DNA from: an uncultured Christensenella sp.
GTDB taxonomy: Bacteria; Bacillota; Clostridia; Christensenellales; UBA3700
Assembly (NCBI GenBank): GCA_910583995.1
Contig: CAJTYW010000003.1
Span: forward strand, 1-64,000
Length of the DNA stretch: 64,000 nucleotides
Direction of reading: 5' to 3'
A program made the translations under genes and the position numbers. The stretch's first letter is position 1, and the number at the start of each line of letters is the position of its first letter. A model generated the notes under the pieces. That model worked only from the letters and a program-made list of their open reading frames with translations. It was not told the DNA's origin and ran no database searches. Shown in pieces: positions 1 to 8,426 of the stretch.

Positions 1-24
1 AGGGTTATACCCGTATGTGAAAAA

Positions 25-50
25 CCCCACGTTTAACGTGGGGATATTTA
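25..50. terminator. Hairpin terminator at the left edge
   Basis: CCCCACG (25-31) pairs with CGTGGGG (37-43) around a 5-base loop and is followed by a T-rich stretch. It probably ends a transcript entering from the left of the window; that gene is not visible. Confidence 0.7.
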
Positions 51-166
51 TTTTATATGGTAAGAGATAAAATGTAATTTGTCTATTAGTTTTTATAACA
101 GAATAGCTTTTAATTTTGAAATATTTAATACTACAAATAGCATTTTGAGAAAATTTGAGATTGCTA

Positions 167-195
167 TTGAAATATGGGGTGCAGTTTGGTATAAT
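167..195 (+). promoter_or_regulatory. Sigma-A type promoter for the GrpB-GNAT unit
   Basis: TTGAAA (167-172), a 17-base spacer and a perfect TATAAT (190-195) lie just before the ribosome binding site AAAGGAAG (201-208). This gives a very short leader to the ATG at 217. Confidence 0.7.
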
Positions 196-216
196 AATAA
201 AAAGGAAGATTGAATT

Positions 217-786
217 ATGAGAAAAGAACTTACAGAAATGACACTTGAAGAACTTTGGCAGCTGTTTCCGATAATTTTAACGGAGCATAAAAGCTACTGG
301 GCGGATTGGTATAGGGAAGAAATTAGTTTGCTTAAAAGTTTGTTACCTAAAGATGTGGAATACCATCACATAGGTAGCACTGCTATAGACGGAATAATGG
401 CAAAACCTATAATTGATATTCTGATAGTTGTAAACTCAAGTGATAATTTGCACAATGTTGCAAATATTTTGCAAAAGCAAGGATATATAATTATGTCAAC
501 AATTGATAAAAGAATTTCGTTAAACAAAGGCTATTCTACAAAAGGTTTTGAAGAAAGAGTATTTCATTTGCACTTAAGACTAGCAGGGGATACCGATGAA
601 ATATATTTTAGAGATTATTTAAAAATGCACCAGGATATAGCCAAGGAATATGAAAAGTTAAAATTAAGCTTATTTGAGAAATACAGAAATAATAGAGATG
701 CTTATACAGAAAAGAAAACAGAATTTGTGACTTTTTATACAAAGCTTGCAAAACAACAATTTTTAACCAATAACAATGGTAGATAA
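217..786 (+). CDS. GrpB family protein (UPF0157, nucleotidyltransferase-like fold)
   Basis: The 189-residue protein carries the family signature around residues 51-67, with the H-I-G-S-T-A-I core followed by K-P-I-I-D, where the final Asp occupies the usual metal-binding place of the nucleotidyltransferase fold. Length matches the full GrpB family, so the gene is intact. The biochemical substrate of this family is not settled; some members are fused to dephospho-CoA kinase, but no such fusion is seen here. The ATG at 217 follows a good ribosome binding site at 201-208. The downstream GNAT gene starts two bases after its stop, so the two are almost certainly cotranscribed. Family assignment is firm; function is unknown. 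Confidence 0.85.
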   Translation: MRKELTEMTLEELWQLFPIILTEHKSYWADWYREEISLLKSLLPKDVEYHHIGSTAIDGIMAKPIIDILIVVNSSDNLHNVANILQKQGYIIMSTIDKRISLNKGYSTKGFEERVFHLHLRLAGDTDEIYFRDYLKMHQDIAKEYEKLKLSLFEKYRNNRDAYTEKKTEFVTFYTKLAKQQFLTNNNGR

Positions 787-788
787 TT

Positions 789-1784
789 ATGCAAAAAGAT
801 TTACTAAATGAAATTAAAATAATACGCTTAAATAAAGATAATTTCAAAGAAAATTCTTTGGATAATTTTGTTTTGAACCAAAAAGTAGAGCAATGCTTTA
901 GGAAAATAAACAATGAGAATATACTATGTCCTGTATCGTATACAGAAAGTTGGAATTTATTTGAGAGACGAGAAAAAGCAAGTAAAATAATTAATGCAAT
1001 AAACAGTGGTTCAATTGCTATTGCTGCTGTTAGCGGCAAAGAAATTGTAGGTTTTGCACTGCTATATAATAAACTTTTTGGGAGTGGAAATCAATATGCG
1101 GATTTAGGAGAATTTTATGTATCCGAAAGCTATCGCAGGCAGAAGATAGGAGAAAAACTGTTTAACATTGTATGTAATGAAGCGAAAATAATAGGTGCTA
1201 AAAAGTTGTACATTTCAGCACATTCTGCAAAGGAAAGTATAGCTGCTTATAAAAAATACGGCTGTACTTTAGCAACAGAACCTAATGCAGAGCATATTGC
1301 AAAAGAGCCTTATGATTTGCAGTTAGAGTATGATTTATCTGCCCGTATTTATCAAGTGGAAGATAAGGAAAAATACAAAGATTTGCTTTTACTTGCAGAT
1401 GAGCAATGGGATATGGTTGAGAAATATTTAGACAAAAGTACAATGTATGTTTTGGACGATTGCGGGGTAAAAGGCGAAATAATAGTTGTTGAAATGGATA
1501 ATGATATTTTGGAAATTAAAAACTTGGCGGTATTACCTGACTTTCAACATTGCGGTTACGGAAAGAAACTGATAGAGTTTGTTTGTGATAAATATAAAGA
1601 ACAATTTAATACTTTGCAAGTGGGTACAGGCGATAGCCTTTTGACTATTCCATTTTATGAAAAATGCGGATTTGTGAAATCGCATATATTAAAAAACTTT
1701 TTTACAAAAAACTATGACCACCCAATTTTTGAAGAAGGGGTGCAGCTTGTAGATATGATTTATTTGAAGAAAAATTTGAAATAA
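789..1784 (+). CDS. Tandem GNAT-domain N-acetyltransferase
   Basis: The 331-residue protein has two GCN5-related acetyltransferase domains. The first spans about residues 45-165, with the acetyl-CoA pyrophosphate loop R-R-Q-K-I-G at 116-121 after the strand G-E-F-Y-V; the second spans about 185-330, with loop H-C-G-Y-G-K-K around 252-258 after L-A-V-L-P. Both loops fit the Q/RxxGxG/A pattern, so both halves could bind acetyl-CoA. The acceptor substrate cannot be read from sequence; antibiotic, metabolite or peptide amines are all possible. The start is two bases after the GrpB stop. No terminator is evident after the stop codon. Confidence 0.85.
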   Translation: MQKDLLNEIKIIRLNKDNFKENSLDNFVLNQKVEQCFRKINNENILCPVSYTESWNLFERREKASKIINAINSGSIAIAAVSGKEIVGFALLYNKLFGSGNQYADLGEFYVSESYRRQKIGEKLFNIVCNEAKIIGAKKLYISAHSAKESIAAYKKYGCTLATEPNAEHIAKEPYDLQLEYDLSARIYQVEDKEKYKDLLLLADEQWDMVEKYLDKSTMYVLDDCGVKGEIIVVEMDNDILEIKNLAVLPDFQHCGYGKKLIEFVCDKYKEQFNTLQVGTGDSLLTIPFYEKCGFVKSHILKNFFTKNYDHPIFEEGVQLVDMIYLKKNLK

Positions 1785-2009
1785 GATTTTATAATTCGCC
1801 TTAAAATATTGTGTTAATTTTTAATTTGTGGTAAAAATTTTAAGCTTAAAAATTGCAATAAAAATGTGGTAAAATAAAAATAGTATTGATTTTTGAAGGT
1901 TTTTTTTGATAAATTTTATATCAATTAGTTTATCGCTATCATTATCACACTAAATTTATTGGTATCTGATAAAAACAGTTGTTTTATTTAGTTAGGGATA
2001 GAATAAATA

Positions 2010-2032
2010 TCAAAAATCGGCTTGATTTTTGA
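2010..2032. repeat. Inverted repeat overlapping the -35 element
   Basis: TCAAAAATC (2010-2018) and GATTTTTGA (2024-2032) are perfect complements separated by five bases. The left arm contains the dispersed CAAAAATCG motif seen elsewhere in the window, and the right arm covers the -35 element of the promoter at 2022. No T-run follows, so it is not a typical terminator; an operator is possible. Confidence 0.55.
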
Positions 2033-2050
2033 AGGCTTATATGATATAAT
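2022..2050 (+). promoter_or_regulatory. Promoter of the first polysaccharide unit
   Basis: TTGATT (2022-2027), a 17-base spacer and TATAAT (2045-2050) precede the TagD-like gene by about 115 bases. The similar upstream copy at 1886 has only ATAAAT at the matching -10 position and is a weaker candidate. Confidence 0.6.
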
Positions 2051-2164
2051 CAAATTATTATTGGTAATAACATTAGTGCAGTTTAGCATAGTGAATATGC
2101 TTAAAAATTATTATAAAATTCATTAAAAATTAAAAGTGCAATATAAGGTAGCAGGGGTAGCATT

Positions 2165-2581
2165 GTGAAAAAATATAAAATTGGATATACAACAGGTGTT
2201 TATGATATGTTTCATATTGGACACTTAAATATTTTGAAAAGGGCAAAAGAGAATTGTGAATATCTTATTGTAGGTGTTAGTACTGATGAGCTTGTATCAA
2301 GCTATAAACACAAAAAGCCTATAATCCCTTTTGAAGATAGAAGAGCAATTGTTGAATCAATAAAATATGTTGATAAAGTTGTTGCCCAAGATAGTATGGA
2401 CAAGATTGCGGCACTTGATAAATTTGAGTTTGATGTGGTTTTTGTGGGCAGTGACTGGCAAGGTACAGAAAAATGGAATAAGATTGAAGAAGATTTTAAA
2501 GCACGCGGTGTAGATGTGGTTTACCTATCTCATACAGACGGAATTTCTTCTACTATACTAAGGGATAAATTGAACGAATAA
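2165..2581 (+). CDS. tagD: Glycerol-3-phosphate cytidylyltransferase-like protein (TagD family)
   Basis: The 138-residue protein is a single small cytidylyltransferase domain of the expected TagD length. Near the N-terminus it shows T-G-V-Y-D-M-F-H-I-G-H, containing the HxGH nucleotide-binding signature, and near the C-terminus G-I-S-S-T at the place of the ISTT motif of this family. The family joins glycerol-3-phosphate (or a related alditol phosphate or ethanolamine phosphate) to CTP to give CDP-glycerol for wall polymers. The start is a GTG with a weak GGGG binding site. It heads a unit with a glycosyltransferase, a propeller protein and a LicD protein, which suggests phospho-alditol decoration of a surface glycan. 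Exact substrate is an inference. Confidence 0.82.
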   Translation: MKKYKIGYTTGVYDMFHIGHLNILKRAKENCEYLIVGVSTDELVSSYKHKKPIIPFEDRRAIVESIKYVDKVVAQDSMDKIAALDKFEFDVVFVGSDWQGTEKWNKIEEDFKARGVDVVYLSHTDGISSTILRDKLNE

Positions 2582-2590
2582 GGTGATTAT

Positions 2591-3679
2591 ATGAACATAG
2601 TTATTATGGCTGAATATGTTCGAAAAAGCGGAGTAGGTGTTTATGTTGATTCCTTATGTAGTGAATTGAAAAAGACAAATAACGTTTTTTTGATAGCTGG
2701 GGAATATGTCTTTGATGCAAATGAAGATATATTTGTAAAACATAATATAAGCAAAGCAGGCATTGTGTCATTGATAAAAAATGTGTTTGCAATGCGAAAA
2801 TTTTTTAAAGCCAATAACATTGATATTGTGCAAATGAATCATAGAAGATGTGCTTTTTTAATGAAAGTTTACAACACCATTTTTTGGTTCAGCAAAATGA
2901 AATGTTGTTGGATTTTGCATACTCAAAGGATTCGTTCTTCTTTGCCGTATAGAATGGTAACTTACACAGGCAATAAAGTGATTGCAATATCAAGTGAAGT
3001 GAAAAATTTTTTGATAGAAAAATTGCGTGTTAAAGAAAGTAAAATACAATTGATATTAAACGGAATAGATAACTCTAACCTTACACCATTGACCGATGCT
3101 GAAAAGCAGGAAATAAAAAATAAATATGGTATTGAAAAGGATAAAATAGTTGTTTGTTTGCACGGCAGACTTGACAAGGTGAAAGGGCTCGATGTGCTTA
3201 TTAATGGGGTGAATTTATTGCCACAAGAATATAAGGATAAAATTGTGGTGGTTTGCTCAGGTGATACTAATTGCGAATACTATAACTATTTGGTTGACCT
3301 TATAAATAGCTATAATCTTGAGAAAAATTTTGTGTTTACAGGTTGGACTAAAACAAGAGACATTTTTGGAATTAGCGATTTGTATGTTGCACCTAGTAGA
3401 AGAGAAGGGTTCTCTTTATCGGTAATAGAATCCTTTTTTATGAAAGTGCCTTGCGTTCGTACAAAAACTGGCGGGTATTTGGATACTAAAGATTGCTCAG
3501 ATGTAATTGAGATTGATATGCCTGAAGATATTACAAAAAAATTGATTGCATTTGTGGATAATCCATCAATATATGACGATATGGTAGAAAAAGCATATAA
3601 TTTTGCGATAGAAAACTGCACTACAAAAATAATGGCAGAAAAAACATTGCAATTGTTTGAGAGTATAAAAGGGTGTTAA
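2591..3679 (+). CDS. GT4-family glycosyltransferase
   Basis: The 362-residue cytoplasmic protein has the two-lobed GT-B layout. The N-terminal lobe begins M-N-I-V-I-M-A-E-Y and contains the G-V-G-V-Y-V-D loop; the C-terminal lobe starts at about residue 190 with H-G-R-L-D-K-V-K-G and holds the EX7E nucleotide-sugar motif in E-G-F-S-L-S-V-I-E around 271-279. This is a retaining nucleotide-sugar transferase, of unknown donor and acceptor. It starts nine bases after the TagD-like gene with AAGGTG as binding site, and ends one base before the next gene, so the unit is tightly packed. Confidence 0.85.
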   Translation: MNIVIMAEYVRKSGVGVYVDSLCSELKKTNNVFLIAGEYVFDANEDIFVKHNISKAGIVSLIKNVFAMRKFFKANNIDIVQMNHRRCAFLMKVYNTIFWFSKMKCCWILHTQRIRSSLPYRMVTYTGNKVIAISSEVKNFLIEKLRVKESKIQLILNGIDNSNLTPLTDAEKQEIKNKYGIEKDKIVVCLHGRLDKVKGLDVLINGVNLLPQEYKDKIVVVCSGDTNCEYYNYLVDLINSYNLEKNFVFTGWTKTRDIFGISDLYVAPSRREGFSLSVIESFFMKVPCVRTKTGGYLDTKDCSDVIEIDMPEDITKKLIAFVDNPSIYDDMVEKAYNFAIENCTTKIMAEKTLQLFESIKGC

Positions 3680-3680
3680 T

Positions 3681-4559
3681 ATGTTTGACAGAATTAAAAA
3701 AGACGAATGGATAATTGCAATAAGACGCAAAGAAAATTGCTTATTGAGTAGAAGCGGTGGTGGGTTTAAAATTATACCTAATTCCTTAAGATATTGGTGT
3801 GCTGACCCATTTTTGCTTGATATTGACAATACAACTTTTTTGCTTTTTGAAATGTATGATAGACTTCGTGGCAAAGGTTTGATTGGTTATAGAGTGCTAA
3901 AGGGCGGCAAGTATAGCAAAATGAGAGTGCTAATTGACGATAAAGGACATTTATCTTATCCATTTATAATAAAACATAATGGAAATTATTATATTATGCC
4001 TGAATCAAATAGTCAAAAAATTGTTTATTGCACAAAGCTTGAGTGCGACGGCGAAAATTTGAGAATAGGCGATAAACATATAGTTATTAATGGCAAATTT
4101 GTGGATACTACTTTGTTGGAATATGGCGATAAAAAATACTTTTTTACTACAGATTTGAGTAAAGGCGATAATGTTTCCAACCTTACAATTTTTGACGAGA
4201 AATTTGAAACTAAAATGATTTTAACAGGTGAATTTGATAAATCTAATGCTAGAATGGGGGGAAACTTTATACTAAGTGATAAAGACATTTATAGGGTCTC
4301 TCAAGACTGCTCAAAAGGTTATGGAACAGGGCTAAATTTCTCTAAAATTAACATAGAAGGGAATAATTATTCAGAACAATTGATTAGTAAAATAACAGTA
4401 TCAGATATATCGCTTGATAGTAACAAAAAATATGATGGTATTCACACATACAATTTCAATAATGATTACGAAGTAATTGATTTAAAAAAGAGCAAAGTGA
4501 TAAATTTAGTCAGAATTTTAGGTTTTGCGTTGGTTAAAATGGGAATATTGAAAAATTAA
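3681..4559 (+). CDS. GINT1_N-like five-bladed propeller protein (glucosamine inositolphosphorylceramide transferase N-terminal type)
   Basis: This 292-residue protein resembles the beta-propeller domain found at the N-terminus of plant GINT1-type transferases and in many bacterial polysaccharide loci. The recognisable marks are W-C-A-D-P-F-L-L-D near residue 34, F-E-M-Y-D-R followed by G-K-G, and H-L-S-Y-P-F with M-P-E-S further on, the same D-P-F / Y-P-F / P-E-S rhythm as GH43-like propellers. No signal peptide or membrane segment is seen. The bacterial family has no firm activity; a sugar-binding or sugar-transfer role is inferred from its position between a GT4 and a LicD gene. Confidence 0.65.
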   Translation: MFDRIKKDEWIIAIRRKENCLLSRSGGGFKIIPNSLRYWCADPFLLDIDNTTFLLFEMYDRLRGKGLIGYRVLKGGKYSKMRVLIDDKGHLSYPFIIKHNGNYYIMPESNSQKIVYCTKLECDGENLRIGDKHIVINGKFVDTTLLEYGDKKYFFTTDLSKGDNVSNLTIFDEKFETKMILTGEFDKSNARMGGNFILSDKDIYRVSQDCSKGYGTGLNFSKINIEGNNYSEQLISKITVSDISLDSNKKYDGIHTYNFNNDYEVIDLKKSKVINLVRILGFALVKMGILKN

Positions 4560-4611
4560 TTGAAAAGTTAAAAAGAGTAAAAAAATAGTAGCATATATTT
4601 AAGGATAAAAA

Positions 4612-5421
4612 ATGAATAAATTACAAGAAAAAATATTGGAAATAATGGTTTTTATTGATAAAATCTGCCGTGAAAATGATATTACTTATTATATTATGGG
4701 TGGTACTGCATTAGGCGCTGTAAGGCACGGCGGTTTTATACCTTGGGACGACGATTTGGATATTTGGTTGACACCTGAAAATTATGAAAAATTTAAAAAG
4801 TTGTTTGAAGAAAATACTTGCGAAAAATTTGTTTTGCAAGAGTGGAAATTGGTAGACGAGTATTTGCAATATGCCAAAGTTCGTATGAACGGCACTACTT
4901 TTATTGAAAGTCACCTTAAAAACAAAAAAGATTTGCATCAAGGTATTTATGTGGATATTATGATTTTGCACAAAACCCCTGCTGGCAAAAAAGGTGTACT
5001 AAATAGGCAATATTATGTATCAAAATACTTGACACTTAAAGGTATTTTGAGAAATGGTTGGAAAGGTAAAAATACTACTCAAAAAATACTTGCAGGTATA
5101 GCAAAAATGTTGCCAAAGTGTTTGGATAAAAAACTTTATAAATATATTTATAAATATGATAATTTGCAGGATAATTATAACTACATTTATTACATTACAA
5201 AAGGCACTAAAAAGAGCGGTTATTATGAAAGAAGTATTATTGAACCTGCAGGTGAAATTGAGTTTGAAGGCAAGACATTTTTGTGTATGAATGATATTAA
5301 AAAATATCTTGAGCTAAGATATGGCGATTATATGGCATTACCGCCAAAATCGGAACAAAAATCTGTCCAACACGCAGAAATTTGGGATACAGAAAAGCAT
5401 TTTAGCGAATATTTAGAATAG
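4612..5421 (+). CDS. LicD family phosphotransferase
   Basis: The 269-residue protein has the LicD/fukutin nucleotidyltransferase-like core: M-G-G-T-A-L-G-A-V-R-H at about 29-39 and P-W-D-D-D-L-D-I-W at 44-52, the Asp cluster that binds metal. Family members move a phospho-group such as phosphocholine or phospho-alditol from a CDP-activated donor onto a glycan. No choline-activation genes (licA, licB, licC) are visible, but a TagD-like CDP-glycerol enzyme starts the same unit, so CDP-glycerol is the more natural donor here. That donor choice is inference. The ATG follows AAGGAT; a terminator lies about 110 bases downstream. Confidence 0.85.
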   Translation: MNKLQEKILEIMVFIDKICRENDITYYIMGGTALGAVRHGGFIPWDDDLDIWLTPENYEKFKKLFEENTCEKFVLQEWKLVDEYLQYAKVRMNGTTFIESHLKNKKDLHQGIYVDIMILHKTPAGKKGVLNRQYYVSKYLTLKGILRNGWKGKNTTQKILAGIAKMLPKCLDKKLYKYIYKYDNLQDNYNYIYYITKGTKKSGYYERSIIEPAGEIEFEGKTFLCMNDIKKYLELRYGDYMALPPKSEQKSVQHAEIWDTEKHFSEYLE

Positions 5422-5532
5422 AAATGGATAATAAAAATTAAATTAAATTTTATGAATATTTTTTAAAAAATGCAGTGATAAATGTTTAGGAAAAAGCTGC
5501 AAATATTATAACTATAATTTATTGATAATCAA

Positions 5533-5565
5533 AAAGTCGGATATTCTTTATCCGGCTTTCTTTAT
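5533..5565 (+). terminator. Rho-independent terminator of the first polysaccharide unit
   Basis: AAAGTCGGATA (5533-5543) pairs with TATCCGGCTTT (5549-5559), with one G-T pair, and is followed by a T-rich tract. It separates the tagD-LicD unit from the next promoter at 5589. Confidence 0.85.
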
Positions 5566-5588
5566 TATATAATAATTATAATTATATC

Positions 5589-5617
5589 TTGCTTTTTTAT
5601 AATGTGTGTGTTATAAT
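5589..5617 (+). promoter_or_regulatory. Promoter of the main polysaccharide unit
   Basis: TTGCTT (5589-5594), a 17-base spacer and a perfect TATAAT (5612-5617) lie about 80 bases before the ATG at 5695. It can drive the long co-oriented block to the terminator at 18041. Confidence 0.65.
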
Positions 5618-5694
5618 TATAATGAATATATACGCAAAAACATTTAAAGGGCTTGAAAATTGTTAATACTAAATGTGTTTTTATAGGAGAAAGT

Positions 5695-6531
5695 ATGTCT
5701 GATTACACTTTTTTGACTTCTTGTTATATCAAATCCGATATAGAAGAATTTGAACTTGCTATGTTAAGTATGCTAAATCAAACTTTACCGCCAGAGCAGA
5801 TTGTTGTAGTTTGCGATGGTGAAATTAGTGAAGGACTTAGCAATTTAATTAATAGTTTTGCGGAAAATAACGAGAATTTGTTTACAATTGTAAGGCTTGA
5901 GAAAAATCAAGGTTTGGGTATTGCACTTCGTGAAGGCACAAGTTATTGCAGAAATGATATTATTGTTCGTATGGATATGGATGATATATGTATTAGTGAA
6001 AGGTGCGAAAAACAAATTAAATATCTTGACGAGCATAGCGATATAGATGTTGTTGGAAGCAACATTGAAGAGTTTATAGAAAATGAAGATTGCTGTGAAG
6101 ATATTAGGGCAGTGCCTGAAACACACGAAGAAATTTGTAAGTATATGAAATTACGTACACCTTTTAATCATATGACTGTTGCAATGAGAAAATCCGCACT
6201 TGAAAAAGCGGGTGGTTATGAACATTGGTGGTTGCACGAAGATTTGTATTTATGGGTAAGAATGTACCTTGCAGGATGTAAATTTTATAATATACAAGAA
6301 AATCTAGTACACGTAAGAGTAGGAAAAGCTATGTGTGCAAGACGTGGCGGTTATAAATATTATAAAAGCGAAAAAGGGCTTTATAAGTTTATGTATAAAA
6401 ACAAAGTTATTAGTTGGGGGGAATTTCATAAAGCTAAATTAATAAGGTTTGTTGTACACGTTTTGATGCCTAATGGTTTAAGGCAATGGTTTTATAAAAG
6501 ATTTGCAAGAAGAAAAAAGAGTGAAAATTAG
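5695..6531 (+). CDS. GT2-family glycosyltransferase
   Basis: The protein is 278 residues from the ATG at 5695, chosen because TAGGAGA lies just upstream; an in-frame TTG at 5653 would add 14 residues that match nothing and has no binding site. The GT-A fold is seen in the N-terminal S-M-L-N-Q-T-L-P-P-E-Q-I segment, a D-G-E turn, and the metal-binding motif M-D-M-D-D near residue 93. W-L-H-E-D-L-Y-L-W further on is the usual acceptor-side ED motif. It likely adds one sugar to the repeat unit on the cytoplasmic side; donor and acceptor are unknown. Confidence 0.85.
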   Translation: MSDYTFLTSCYIKSDIEEFELAMLSMLNQTLPPEQIVVVCDGEISEGLSNLINSFAENNENLFTIVRLEKNQGLGIALREGTSYCRNDIIVRMDMDDICISERCEKQIKYLDEHSDIDVVGSNIEEFIENEDCCEDIRAVPETHEEICKYMKLRTPFNHMTVAMRKSALEKAGGYEHWWLHEDLYLWVRMYLAGCKFYNIQENLVHVRVGKAMCARRGGYKYYKSEKGLYKFMYKNKVISWGEFHKAKLIRFVVHVLMPNGLRQWFYKRFARRKKSEN

Positions 6532-6539
6532 GAGTAACA

Positions 6540-7490
6540 ATGATTGAGATATTAATGTGTACCTATAACGGAGAAAAGTATATTGAAAAACAGCTTGACT
6601 CCATTAGGTTGCAAACAAGACAAGCAGATAAATTGAGTATTTATGACGATATTTCCACAGATAATACGGTTGCTGTTATAAATGATTATATCAAAAAATA
6701 CAACTTAACGGATAAATGGTCTGTTACAATTAACAGCCAAAATAAAGGGTGGAGAAAAAACTTTTTTGATGCCATTTTTGCGTCTTGTGGGGATATAATT
6801 TTCTTTAGCGACCAAGACGATATTTGGGAACTTGATAAAATAGAAGTTATGTCTAGTGTAATGGAAGCAAATGAAAATATTTTAAAGCTTAATAGTAAAT
6901 TTACTTTTATTGACCAAAATGACGATTTTATTAAAACAGATAAGGAAATAACTACTCCTACTAAAGAATTAGTGCAAGAGCCGTTTTTGGATACTTTTAG
7001 TGTTAAATGGTCAAACAGATTAGCTTGTGCAACTGCAATTTCAAAAAAGCTAATTGATATGTTAAAAGGGTTGCCGTATAACAGCAGTTTTTCTCACGAT
7101 TGGTTTTTTGAGAATATTGCAACCGCACTTGATGCTAGCTTTTTAATCGATTATTATTCTATAAAACATAGACTACATAATTCGAATGCTAGTATAGATG
7201 TGTCACATAATGCACTTTTTACTGCAGATTATGCAAATTACATTTGGCTTGTATTTAATGATTATTTTGAAAATGTAAACGAAAACTATATGGCACAAGC
7301 AAAAAGGTTTTTAAAGTTTGCAACAATAAAGAAGAAAGTAAATACAAAGTTTGCTTTGATTAGTTGGTTTAAACTTGCTTTTTACCCTAAATATTATAAA
7401 AGATATGCAAGGGGATTGTTTTTAGATTTGCTTGCAACTTTGCATTTGTATGATTTAATAAAAAATTTAAGAGATAAAATGGTTAAGTAA
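6540..7490 (+). CDS. GT2-family glycosyltransferase, rhamnosyltransferase-like
   Basis: The 316-residue protein starts M-I-E-I-L-M-C-T-Y-N-G-E-K-Y-I, the standard opening of GT2 enzymes, and carries F-F-S-D-Q-D-D-I-W near residues 88-96, the form of the DXD motif typical of the bacterial rhamnosyltransferase branch. F-S-H-D-W at about residue 183 sits where the catalytic region normally lies. A full dTDP-rhamnose pathway begins 45 bases downstream, so rhamnose is a sensible donor, although this is inferred. The ATG follows AGGAG with good spacing, and the gap to the previous gene is eight bases. Confidence 0.85.
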   Translation: MIEILMCTYNGEKYIEKQLDSIRLQTRQADKLSIYDDISTDNTVAVINDYIKKYNLTDKWSVTINSQNKGWRKNFFDAIFASCGDIIFFSDQDDIWELDKIEVMSSVMEANENILKLNSKFTFIDQNDDFIKTDKEITTPTKELVQEPFLDTFSVKWSNRLACATAISKKLIDMLKGLPYNSSFSHDWFFENIATALDASFLIDYYSIKHRLHNSNASIDVSHNALFTADYANYIWLVFNDYFENVNENYMAQAKRFLKFATIKKKVNTKFALISWFKLAFYPKYYKRYARGLFLDLLATLHLYDLIKNLRDKMVK

Positions 7491-7535
7491 TTTAACTAAA
7501 AACTTATATAAATTTAAGTTTAACGGGGTGTTAAT

Positions 7536-8414
7536 TTGAAAGGAATAATTTTAGCAGGTGGAAGCGGTACAAGATTATATCCGCTTACAAAGACAATATC
7601 AAAACAAATATTACCGGTGTATGATAAGCCAATGATTTTTTATCCATTGTCTACATTAATGCTTGCTGGTATAAATGAAATTTTAATAATTTCAACTCCA
7701 AGAGATTTGCCTGCGTTTAAGCAATTGCTTGGCGACGGTAGCGACTATGGTATTAAACTTGAATATGCAGCTCAACCTTCACCCGACGGACTTGCACAAG
7801 CCTTTTTGATTGGAAAAGATTTTATCGGTAATGATAGTTGTACAATGATATTAGGCGACAATATTTATTACGGCAACGGATTAGGGCAATTGTTAAGAGA
7901 CGCTGTTAAAAATAATAAAGGTGCAACAATTTTTGGTTATTATGTAGATGACCCTAAAAGATTTGGTGTTGTAGAGTTTGATAGTAACGGAAAGGTGATA
8001 TCTATAGAAGAAAAACCTGAAAATCCAAAGTCAAATTATGCCGTTACAGGCTTGTATATTTATGATAACAGAGTTGTAGAAATGGCAAAGCAAGTAAAGC
8101 CTAGCGAGCGTGGAGAGCTTGAAATTACCGATTTAAATAAGCTTTATTTAGCTGGCAATAGTTTGAGAGTGAAGCTTATGGGCAGAGGATATGCTTGGCT
8201 TGATACTGGTACAACGGAAAGTCTGCTTGATGCAGGTAATTTTGTGCAATTACTAGAAAAGCGCCAAGGCATAAAAATGAGCGTATTGGAAGAAATAGCC
8301 TACATAAATGGTTGGATTAGTAAAGAAAAATTAATTTCACTTGCAAATAAGTATGGCAATTCATCTTATGGAAAACATTTAATGAAAGTTGTAAATAACG
8401 AAATTAAATATTAA
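7536..8414 (+). CDS. rfbA: Glucose-1-phosphate thymidylyltransferase (RmlA)
   Basis: This 292-residue enzyme makes dTDP-glucose from dTTP and glucose-1-phosphate, the first step of dTDP-L-rhamnose synthesis. It has the nucleotide-binding L-A-G-G-S-G-T-R-L-Y-P-L-T at 6-18 with the signature Lys in S-K-Q-I-L-P-V-Y-D-K-P-M, L-G-D-N-I-Y-Y-G around 107, and the later E-E-K-P and W-L-D-T-G-T. Length is the family norm. The start is a TTG preceded by ACGGGGTG. RmlC-RmlD and RmlB follow in order, so the pathway is complete in this locus. Confidence 0.95.
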   Translation: MKGIILAGGSGTRLYPLTKTISKQILPVYDKPMIFYPLSTLMLAGINEILIISTPRDLPAFKQLLGDGSDYGIKLEYAAQPSPDGLAQAFLIGKDFIGNDSCTMILGDNIYYGNGLGQLLRDAVKNNKGATIFGYYVDDPKRFGVVEFDSNGKVISIEEKPENPKSNYAVTGLYIYDNRVVEMAKQVKPSERGELEITDLNKLYLAGNSLRVKLMGRGYAWLDTGTTESLLDAGNFVQLLEKRQGIKMSVLEEIAYINGWISKEKLISLANKYGNSSYGKHLMKVVNNEIKY

Positions 8415-8426
8415 CGGAGACAAATA

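Larger units (their letters stand above)
1785..2164. other. Intergenic region before the polysaccharide locus
   Basis: This 380-base gap has no convincing reading frame. It holds a 14-base direct repeat TTGATTTTTGAAGG at 1886-1899 and 2022-2035, an inverted repeat at 2010-2032, and a promoter at 2022-2050. The rest is A/T-rich and unassigned. Confidence 0.6.
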
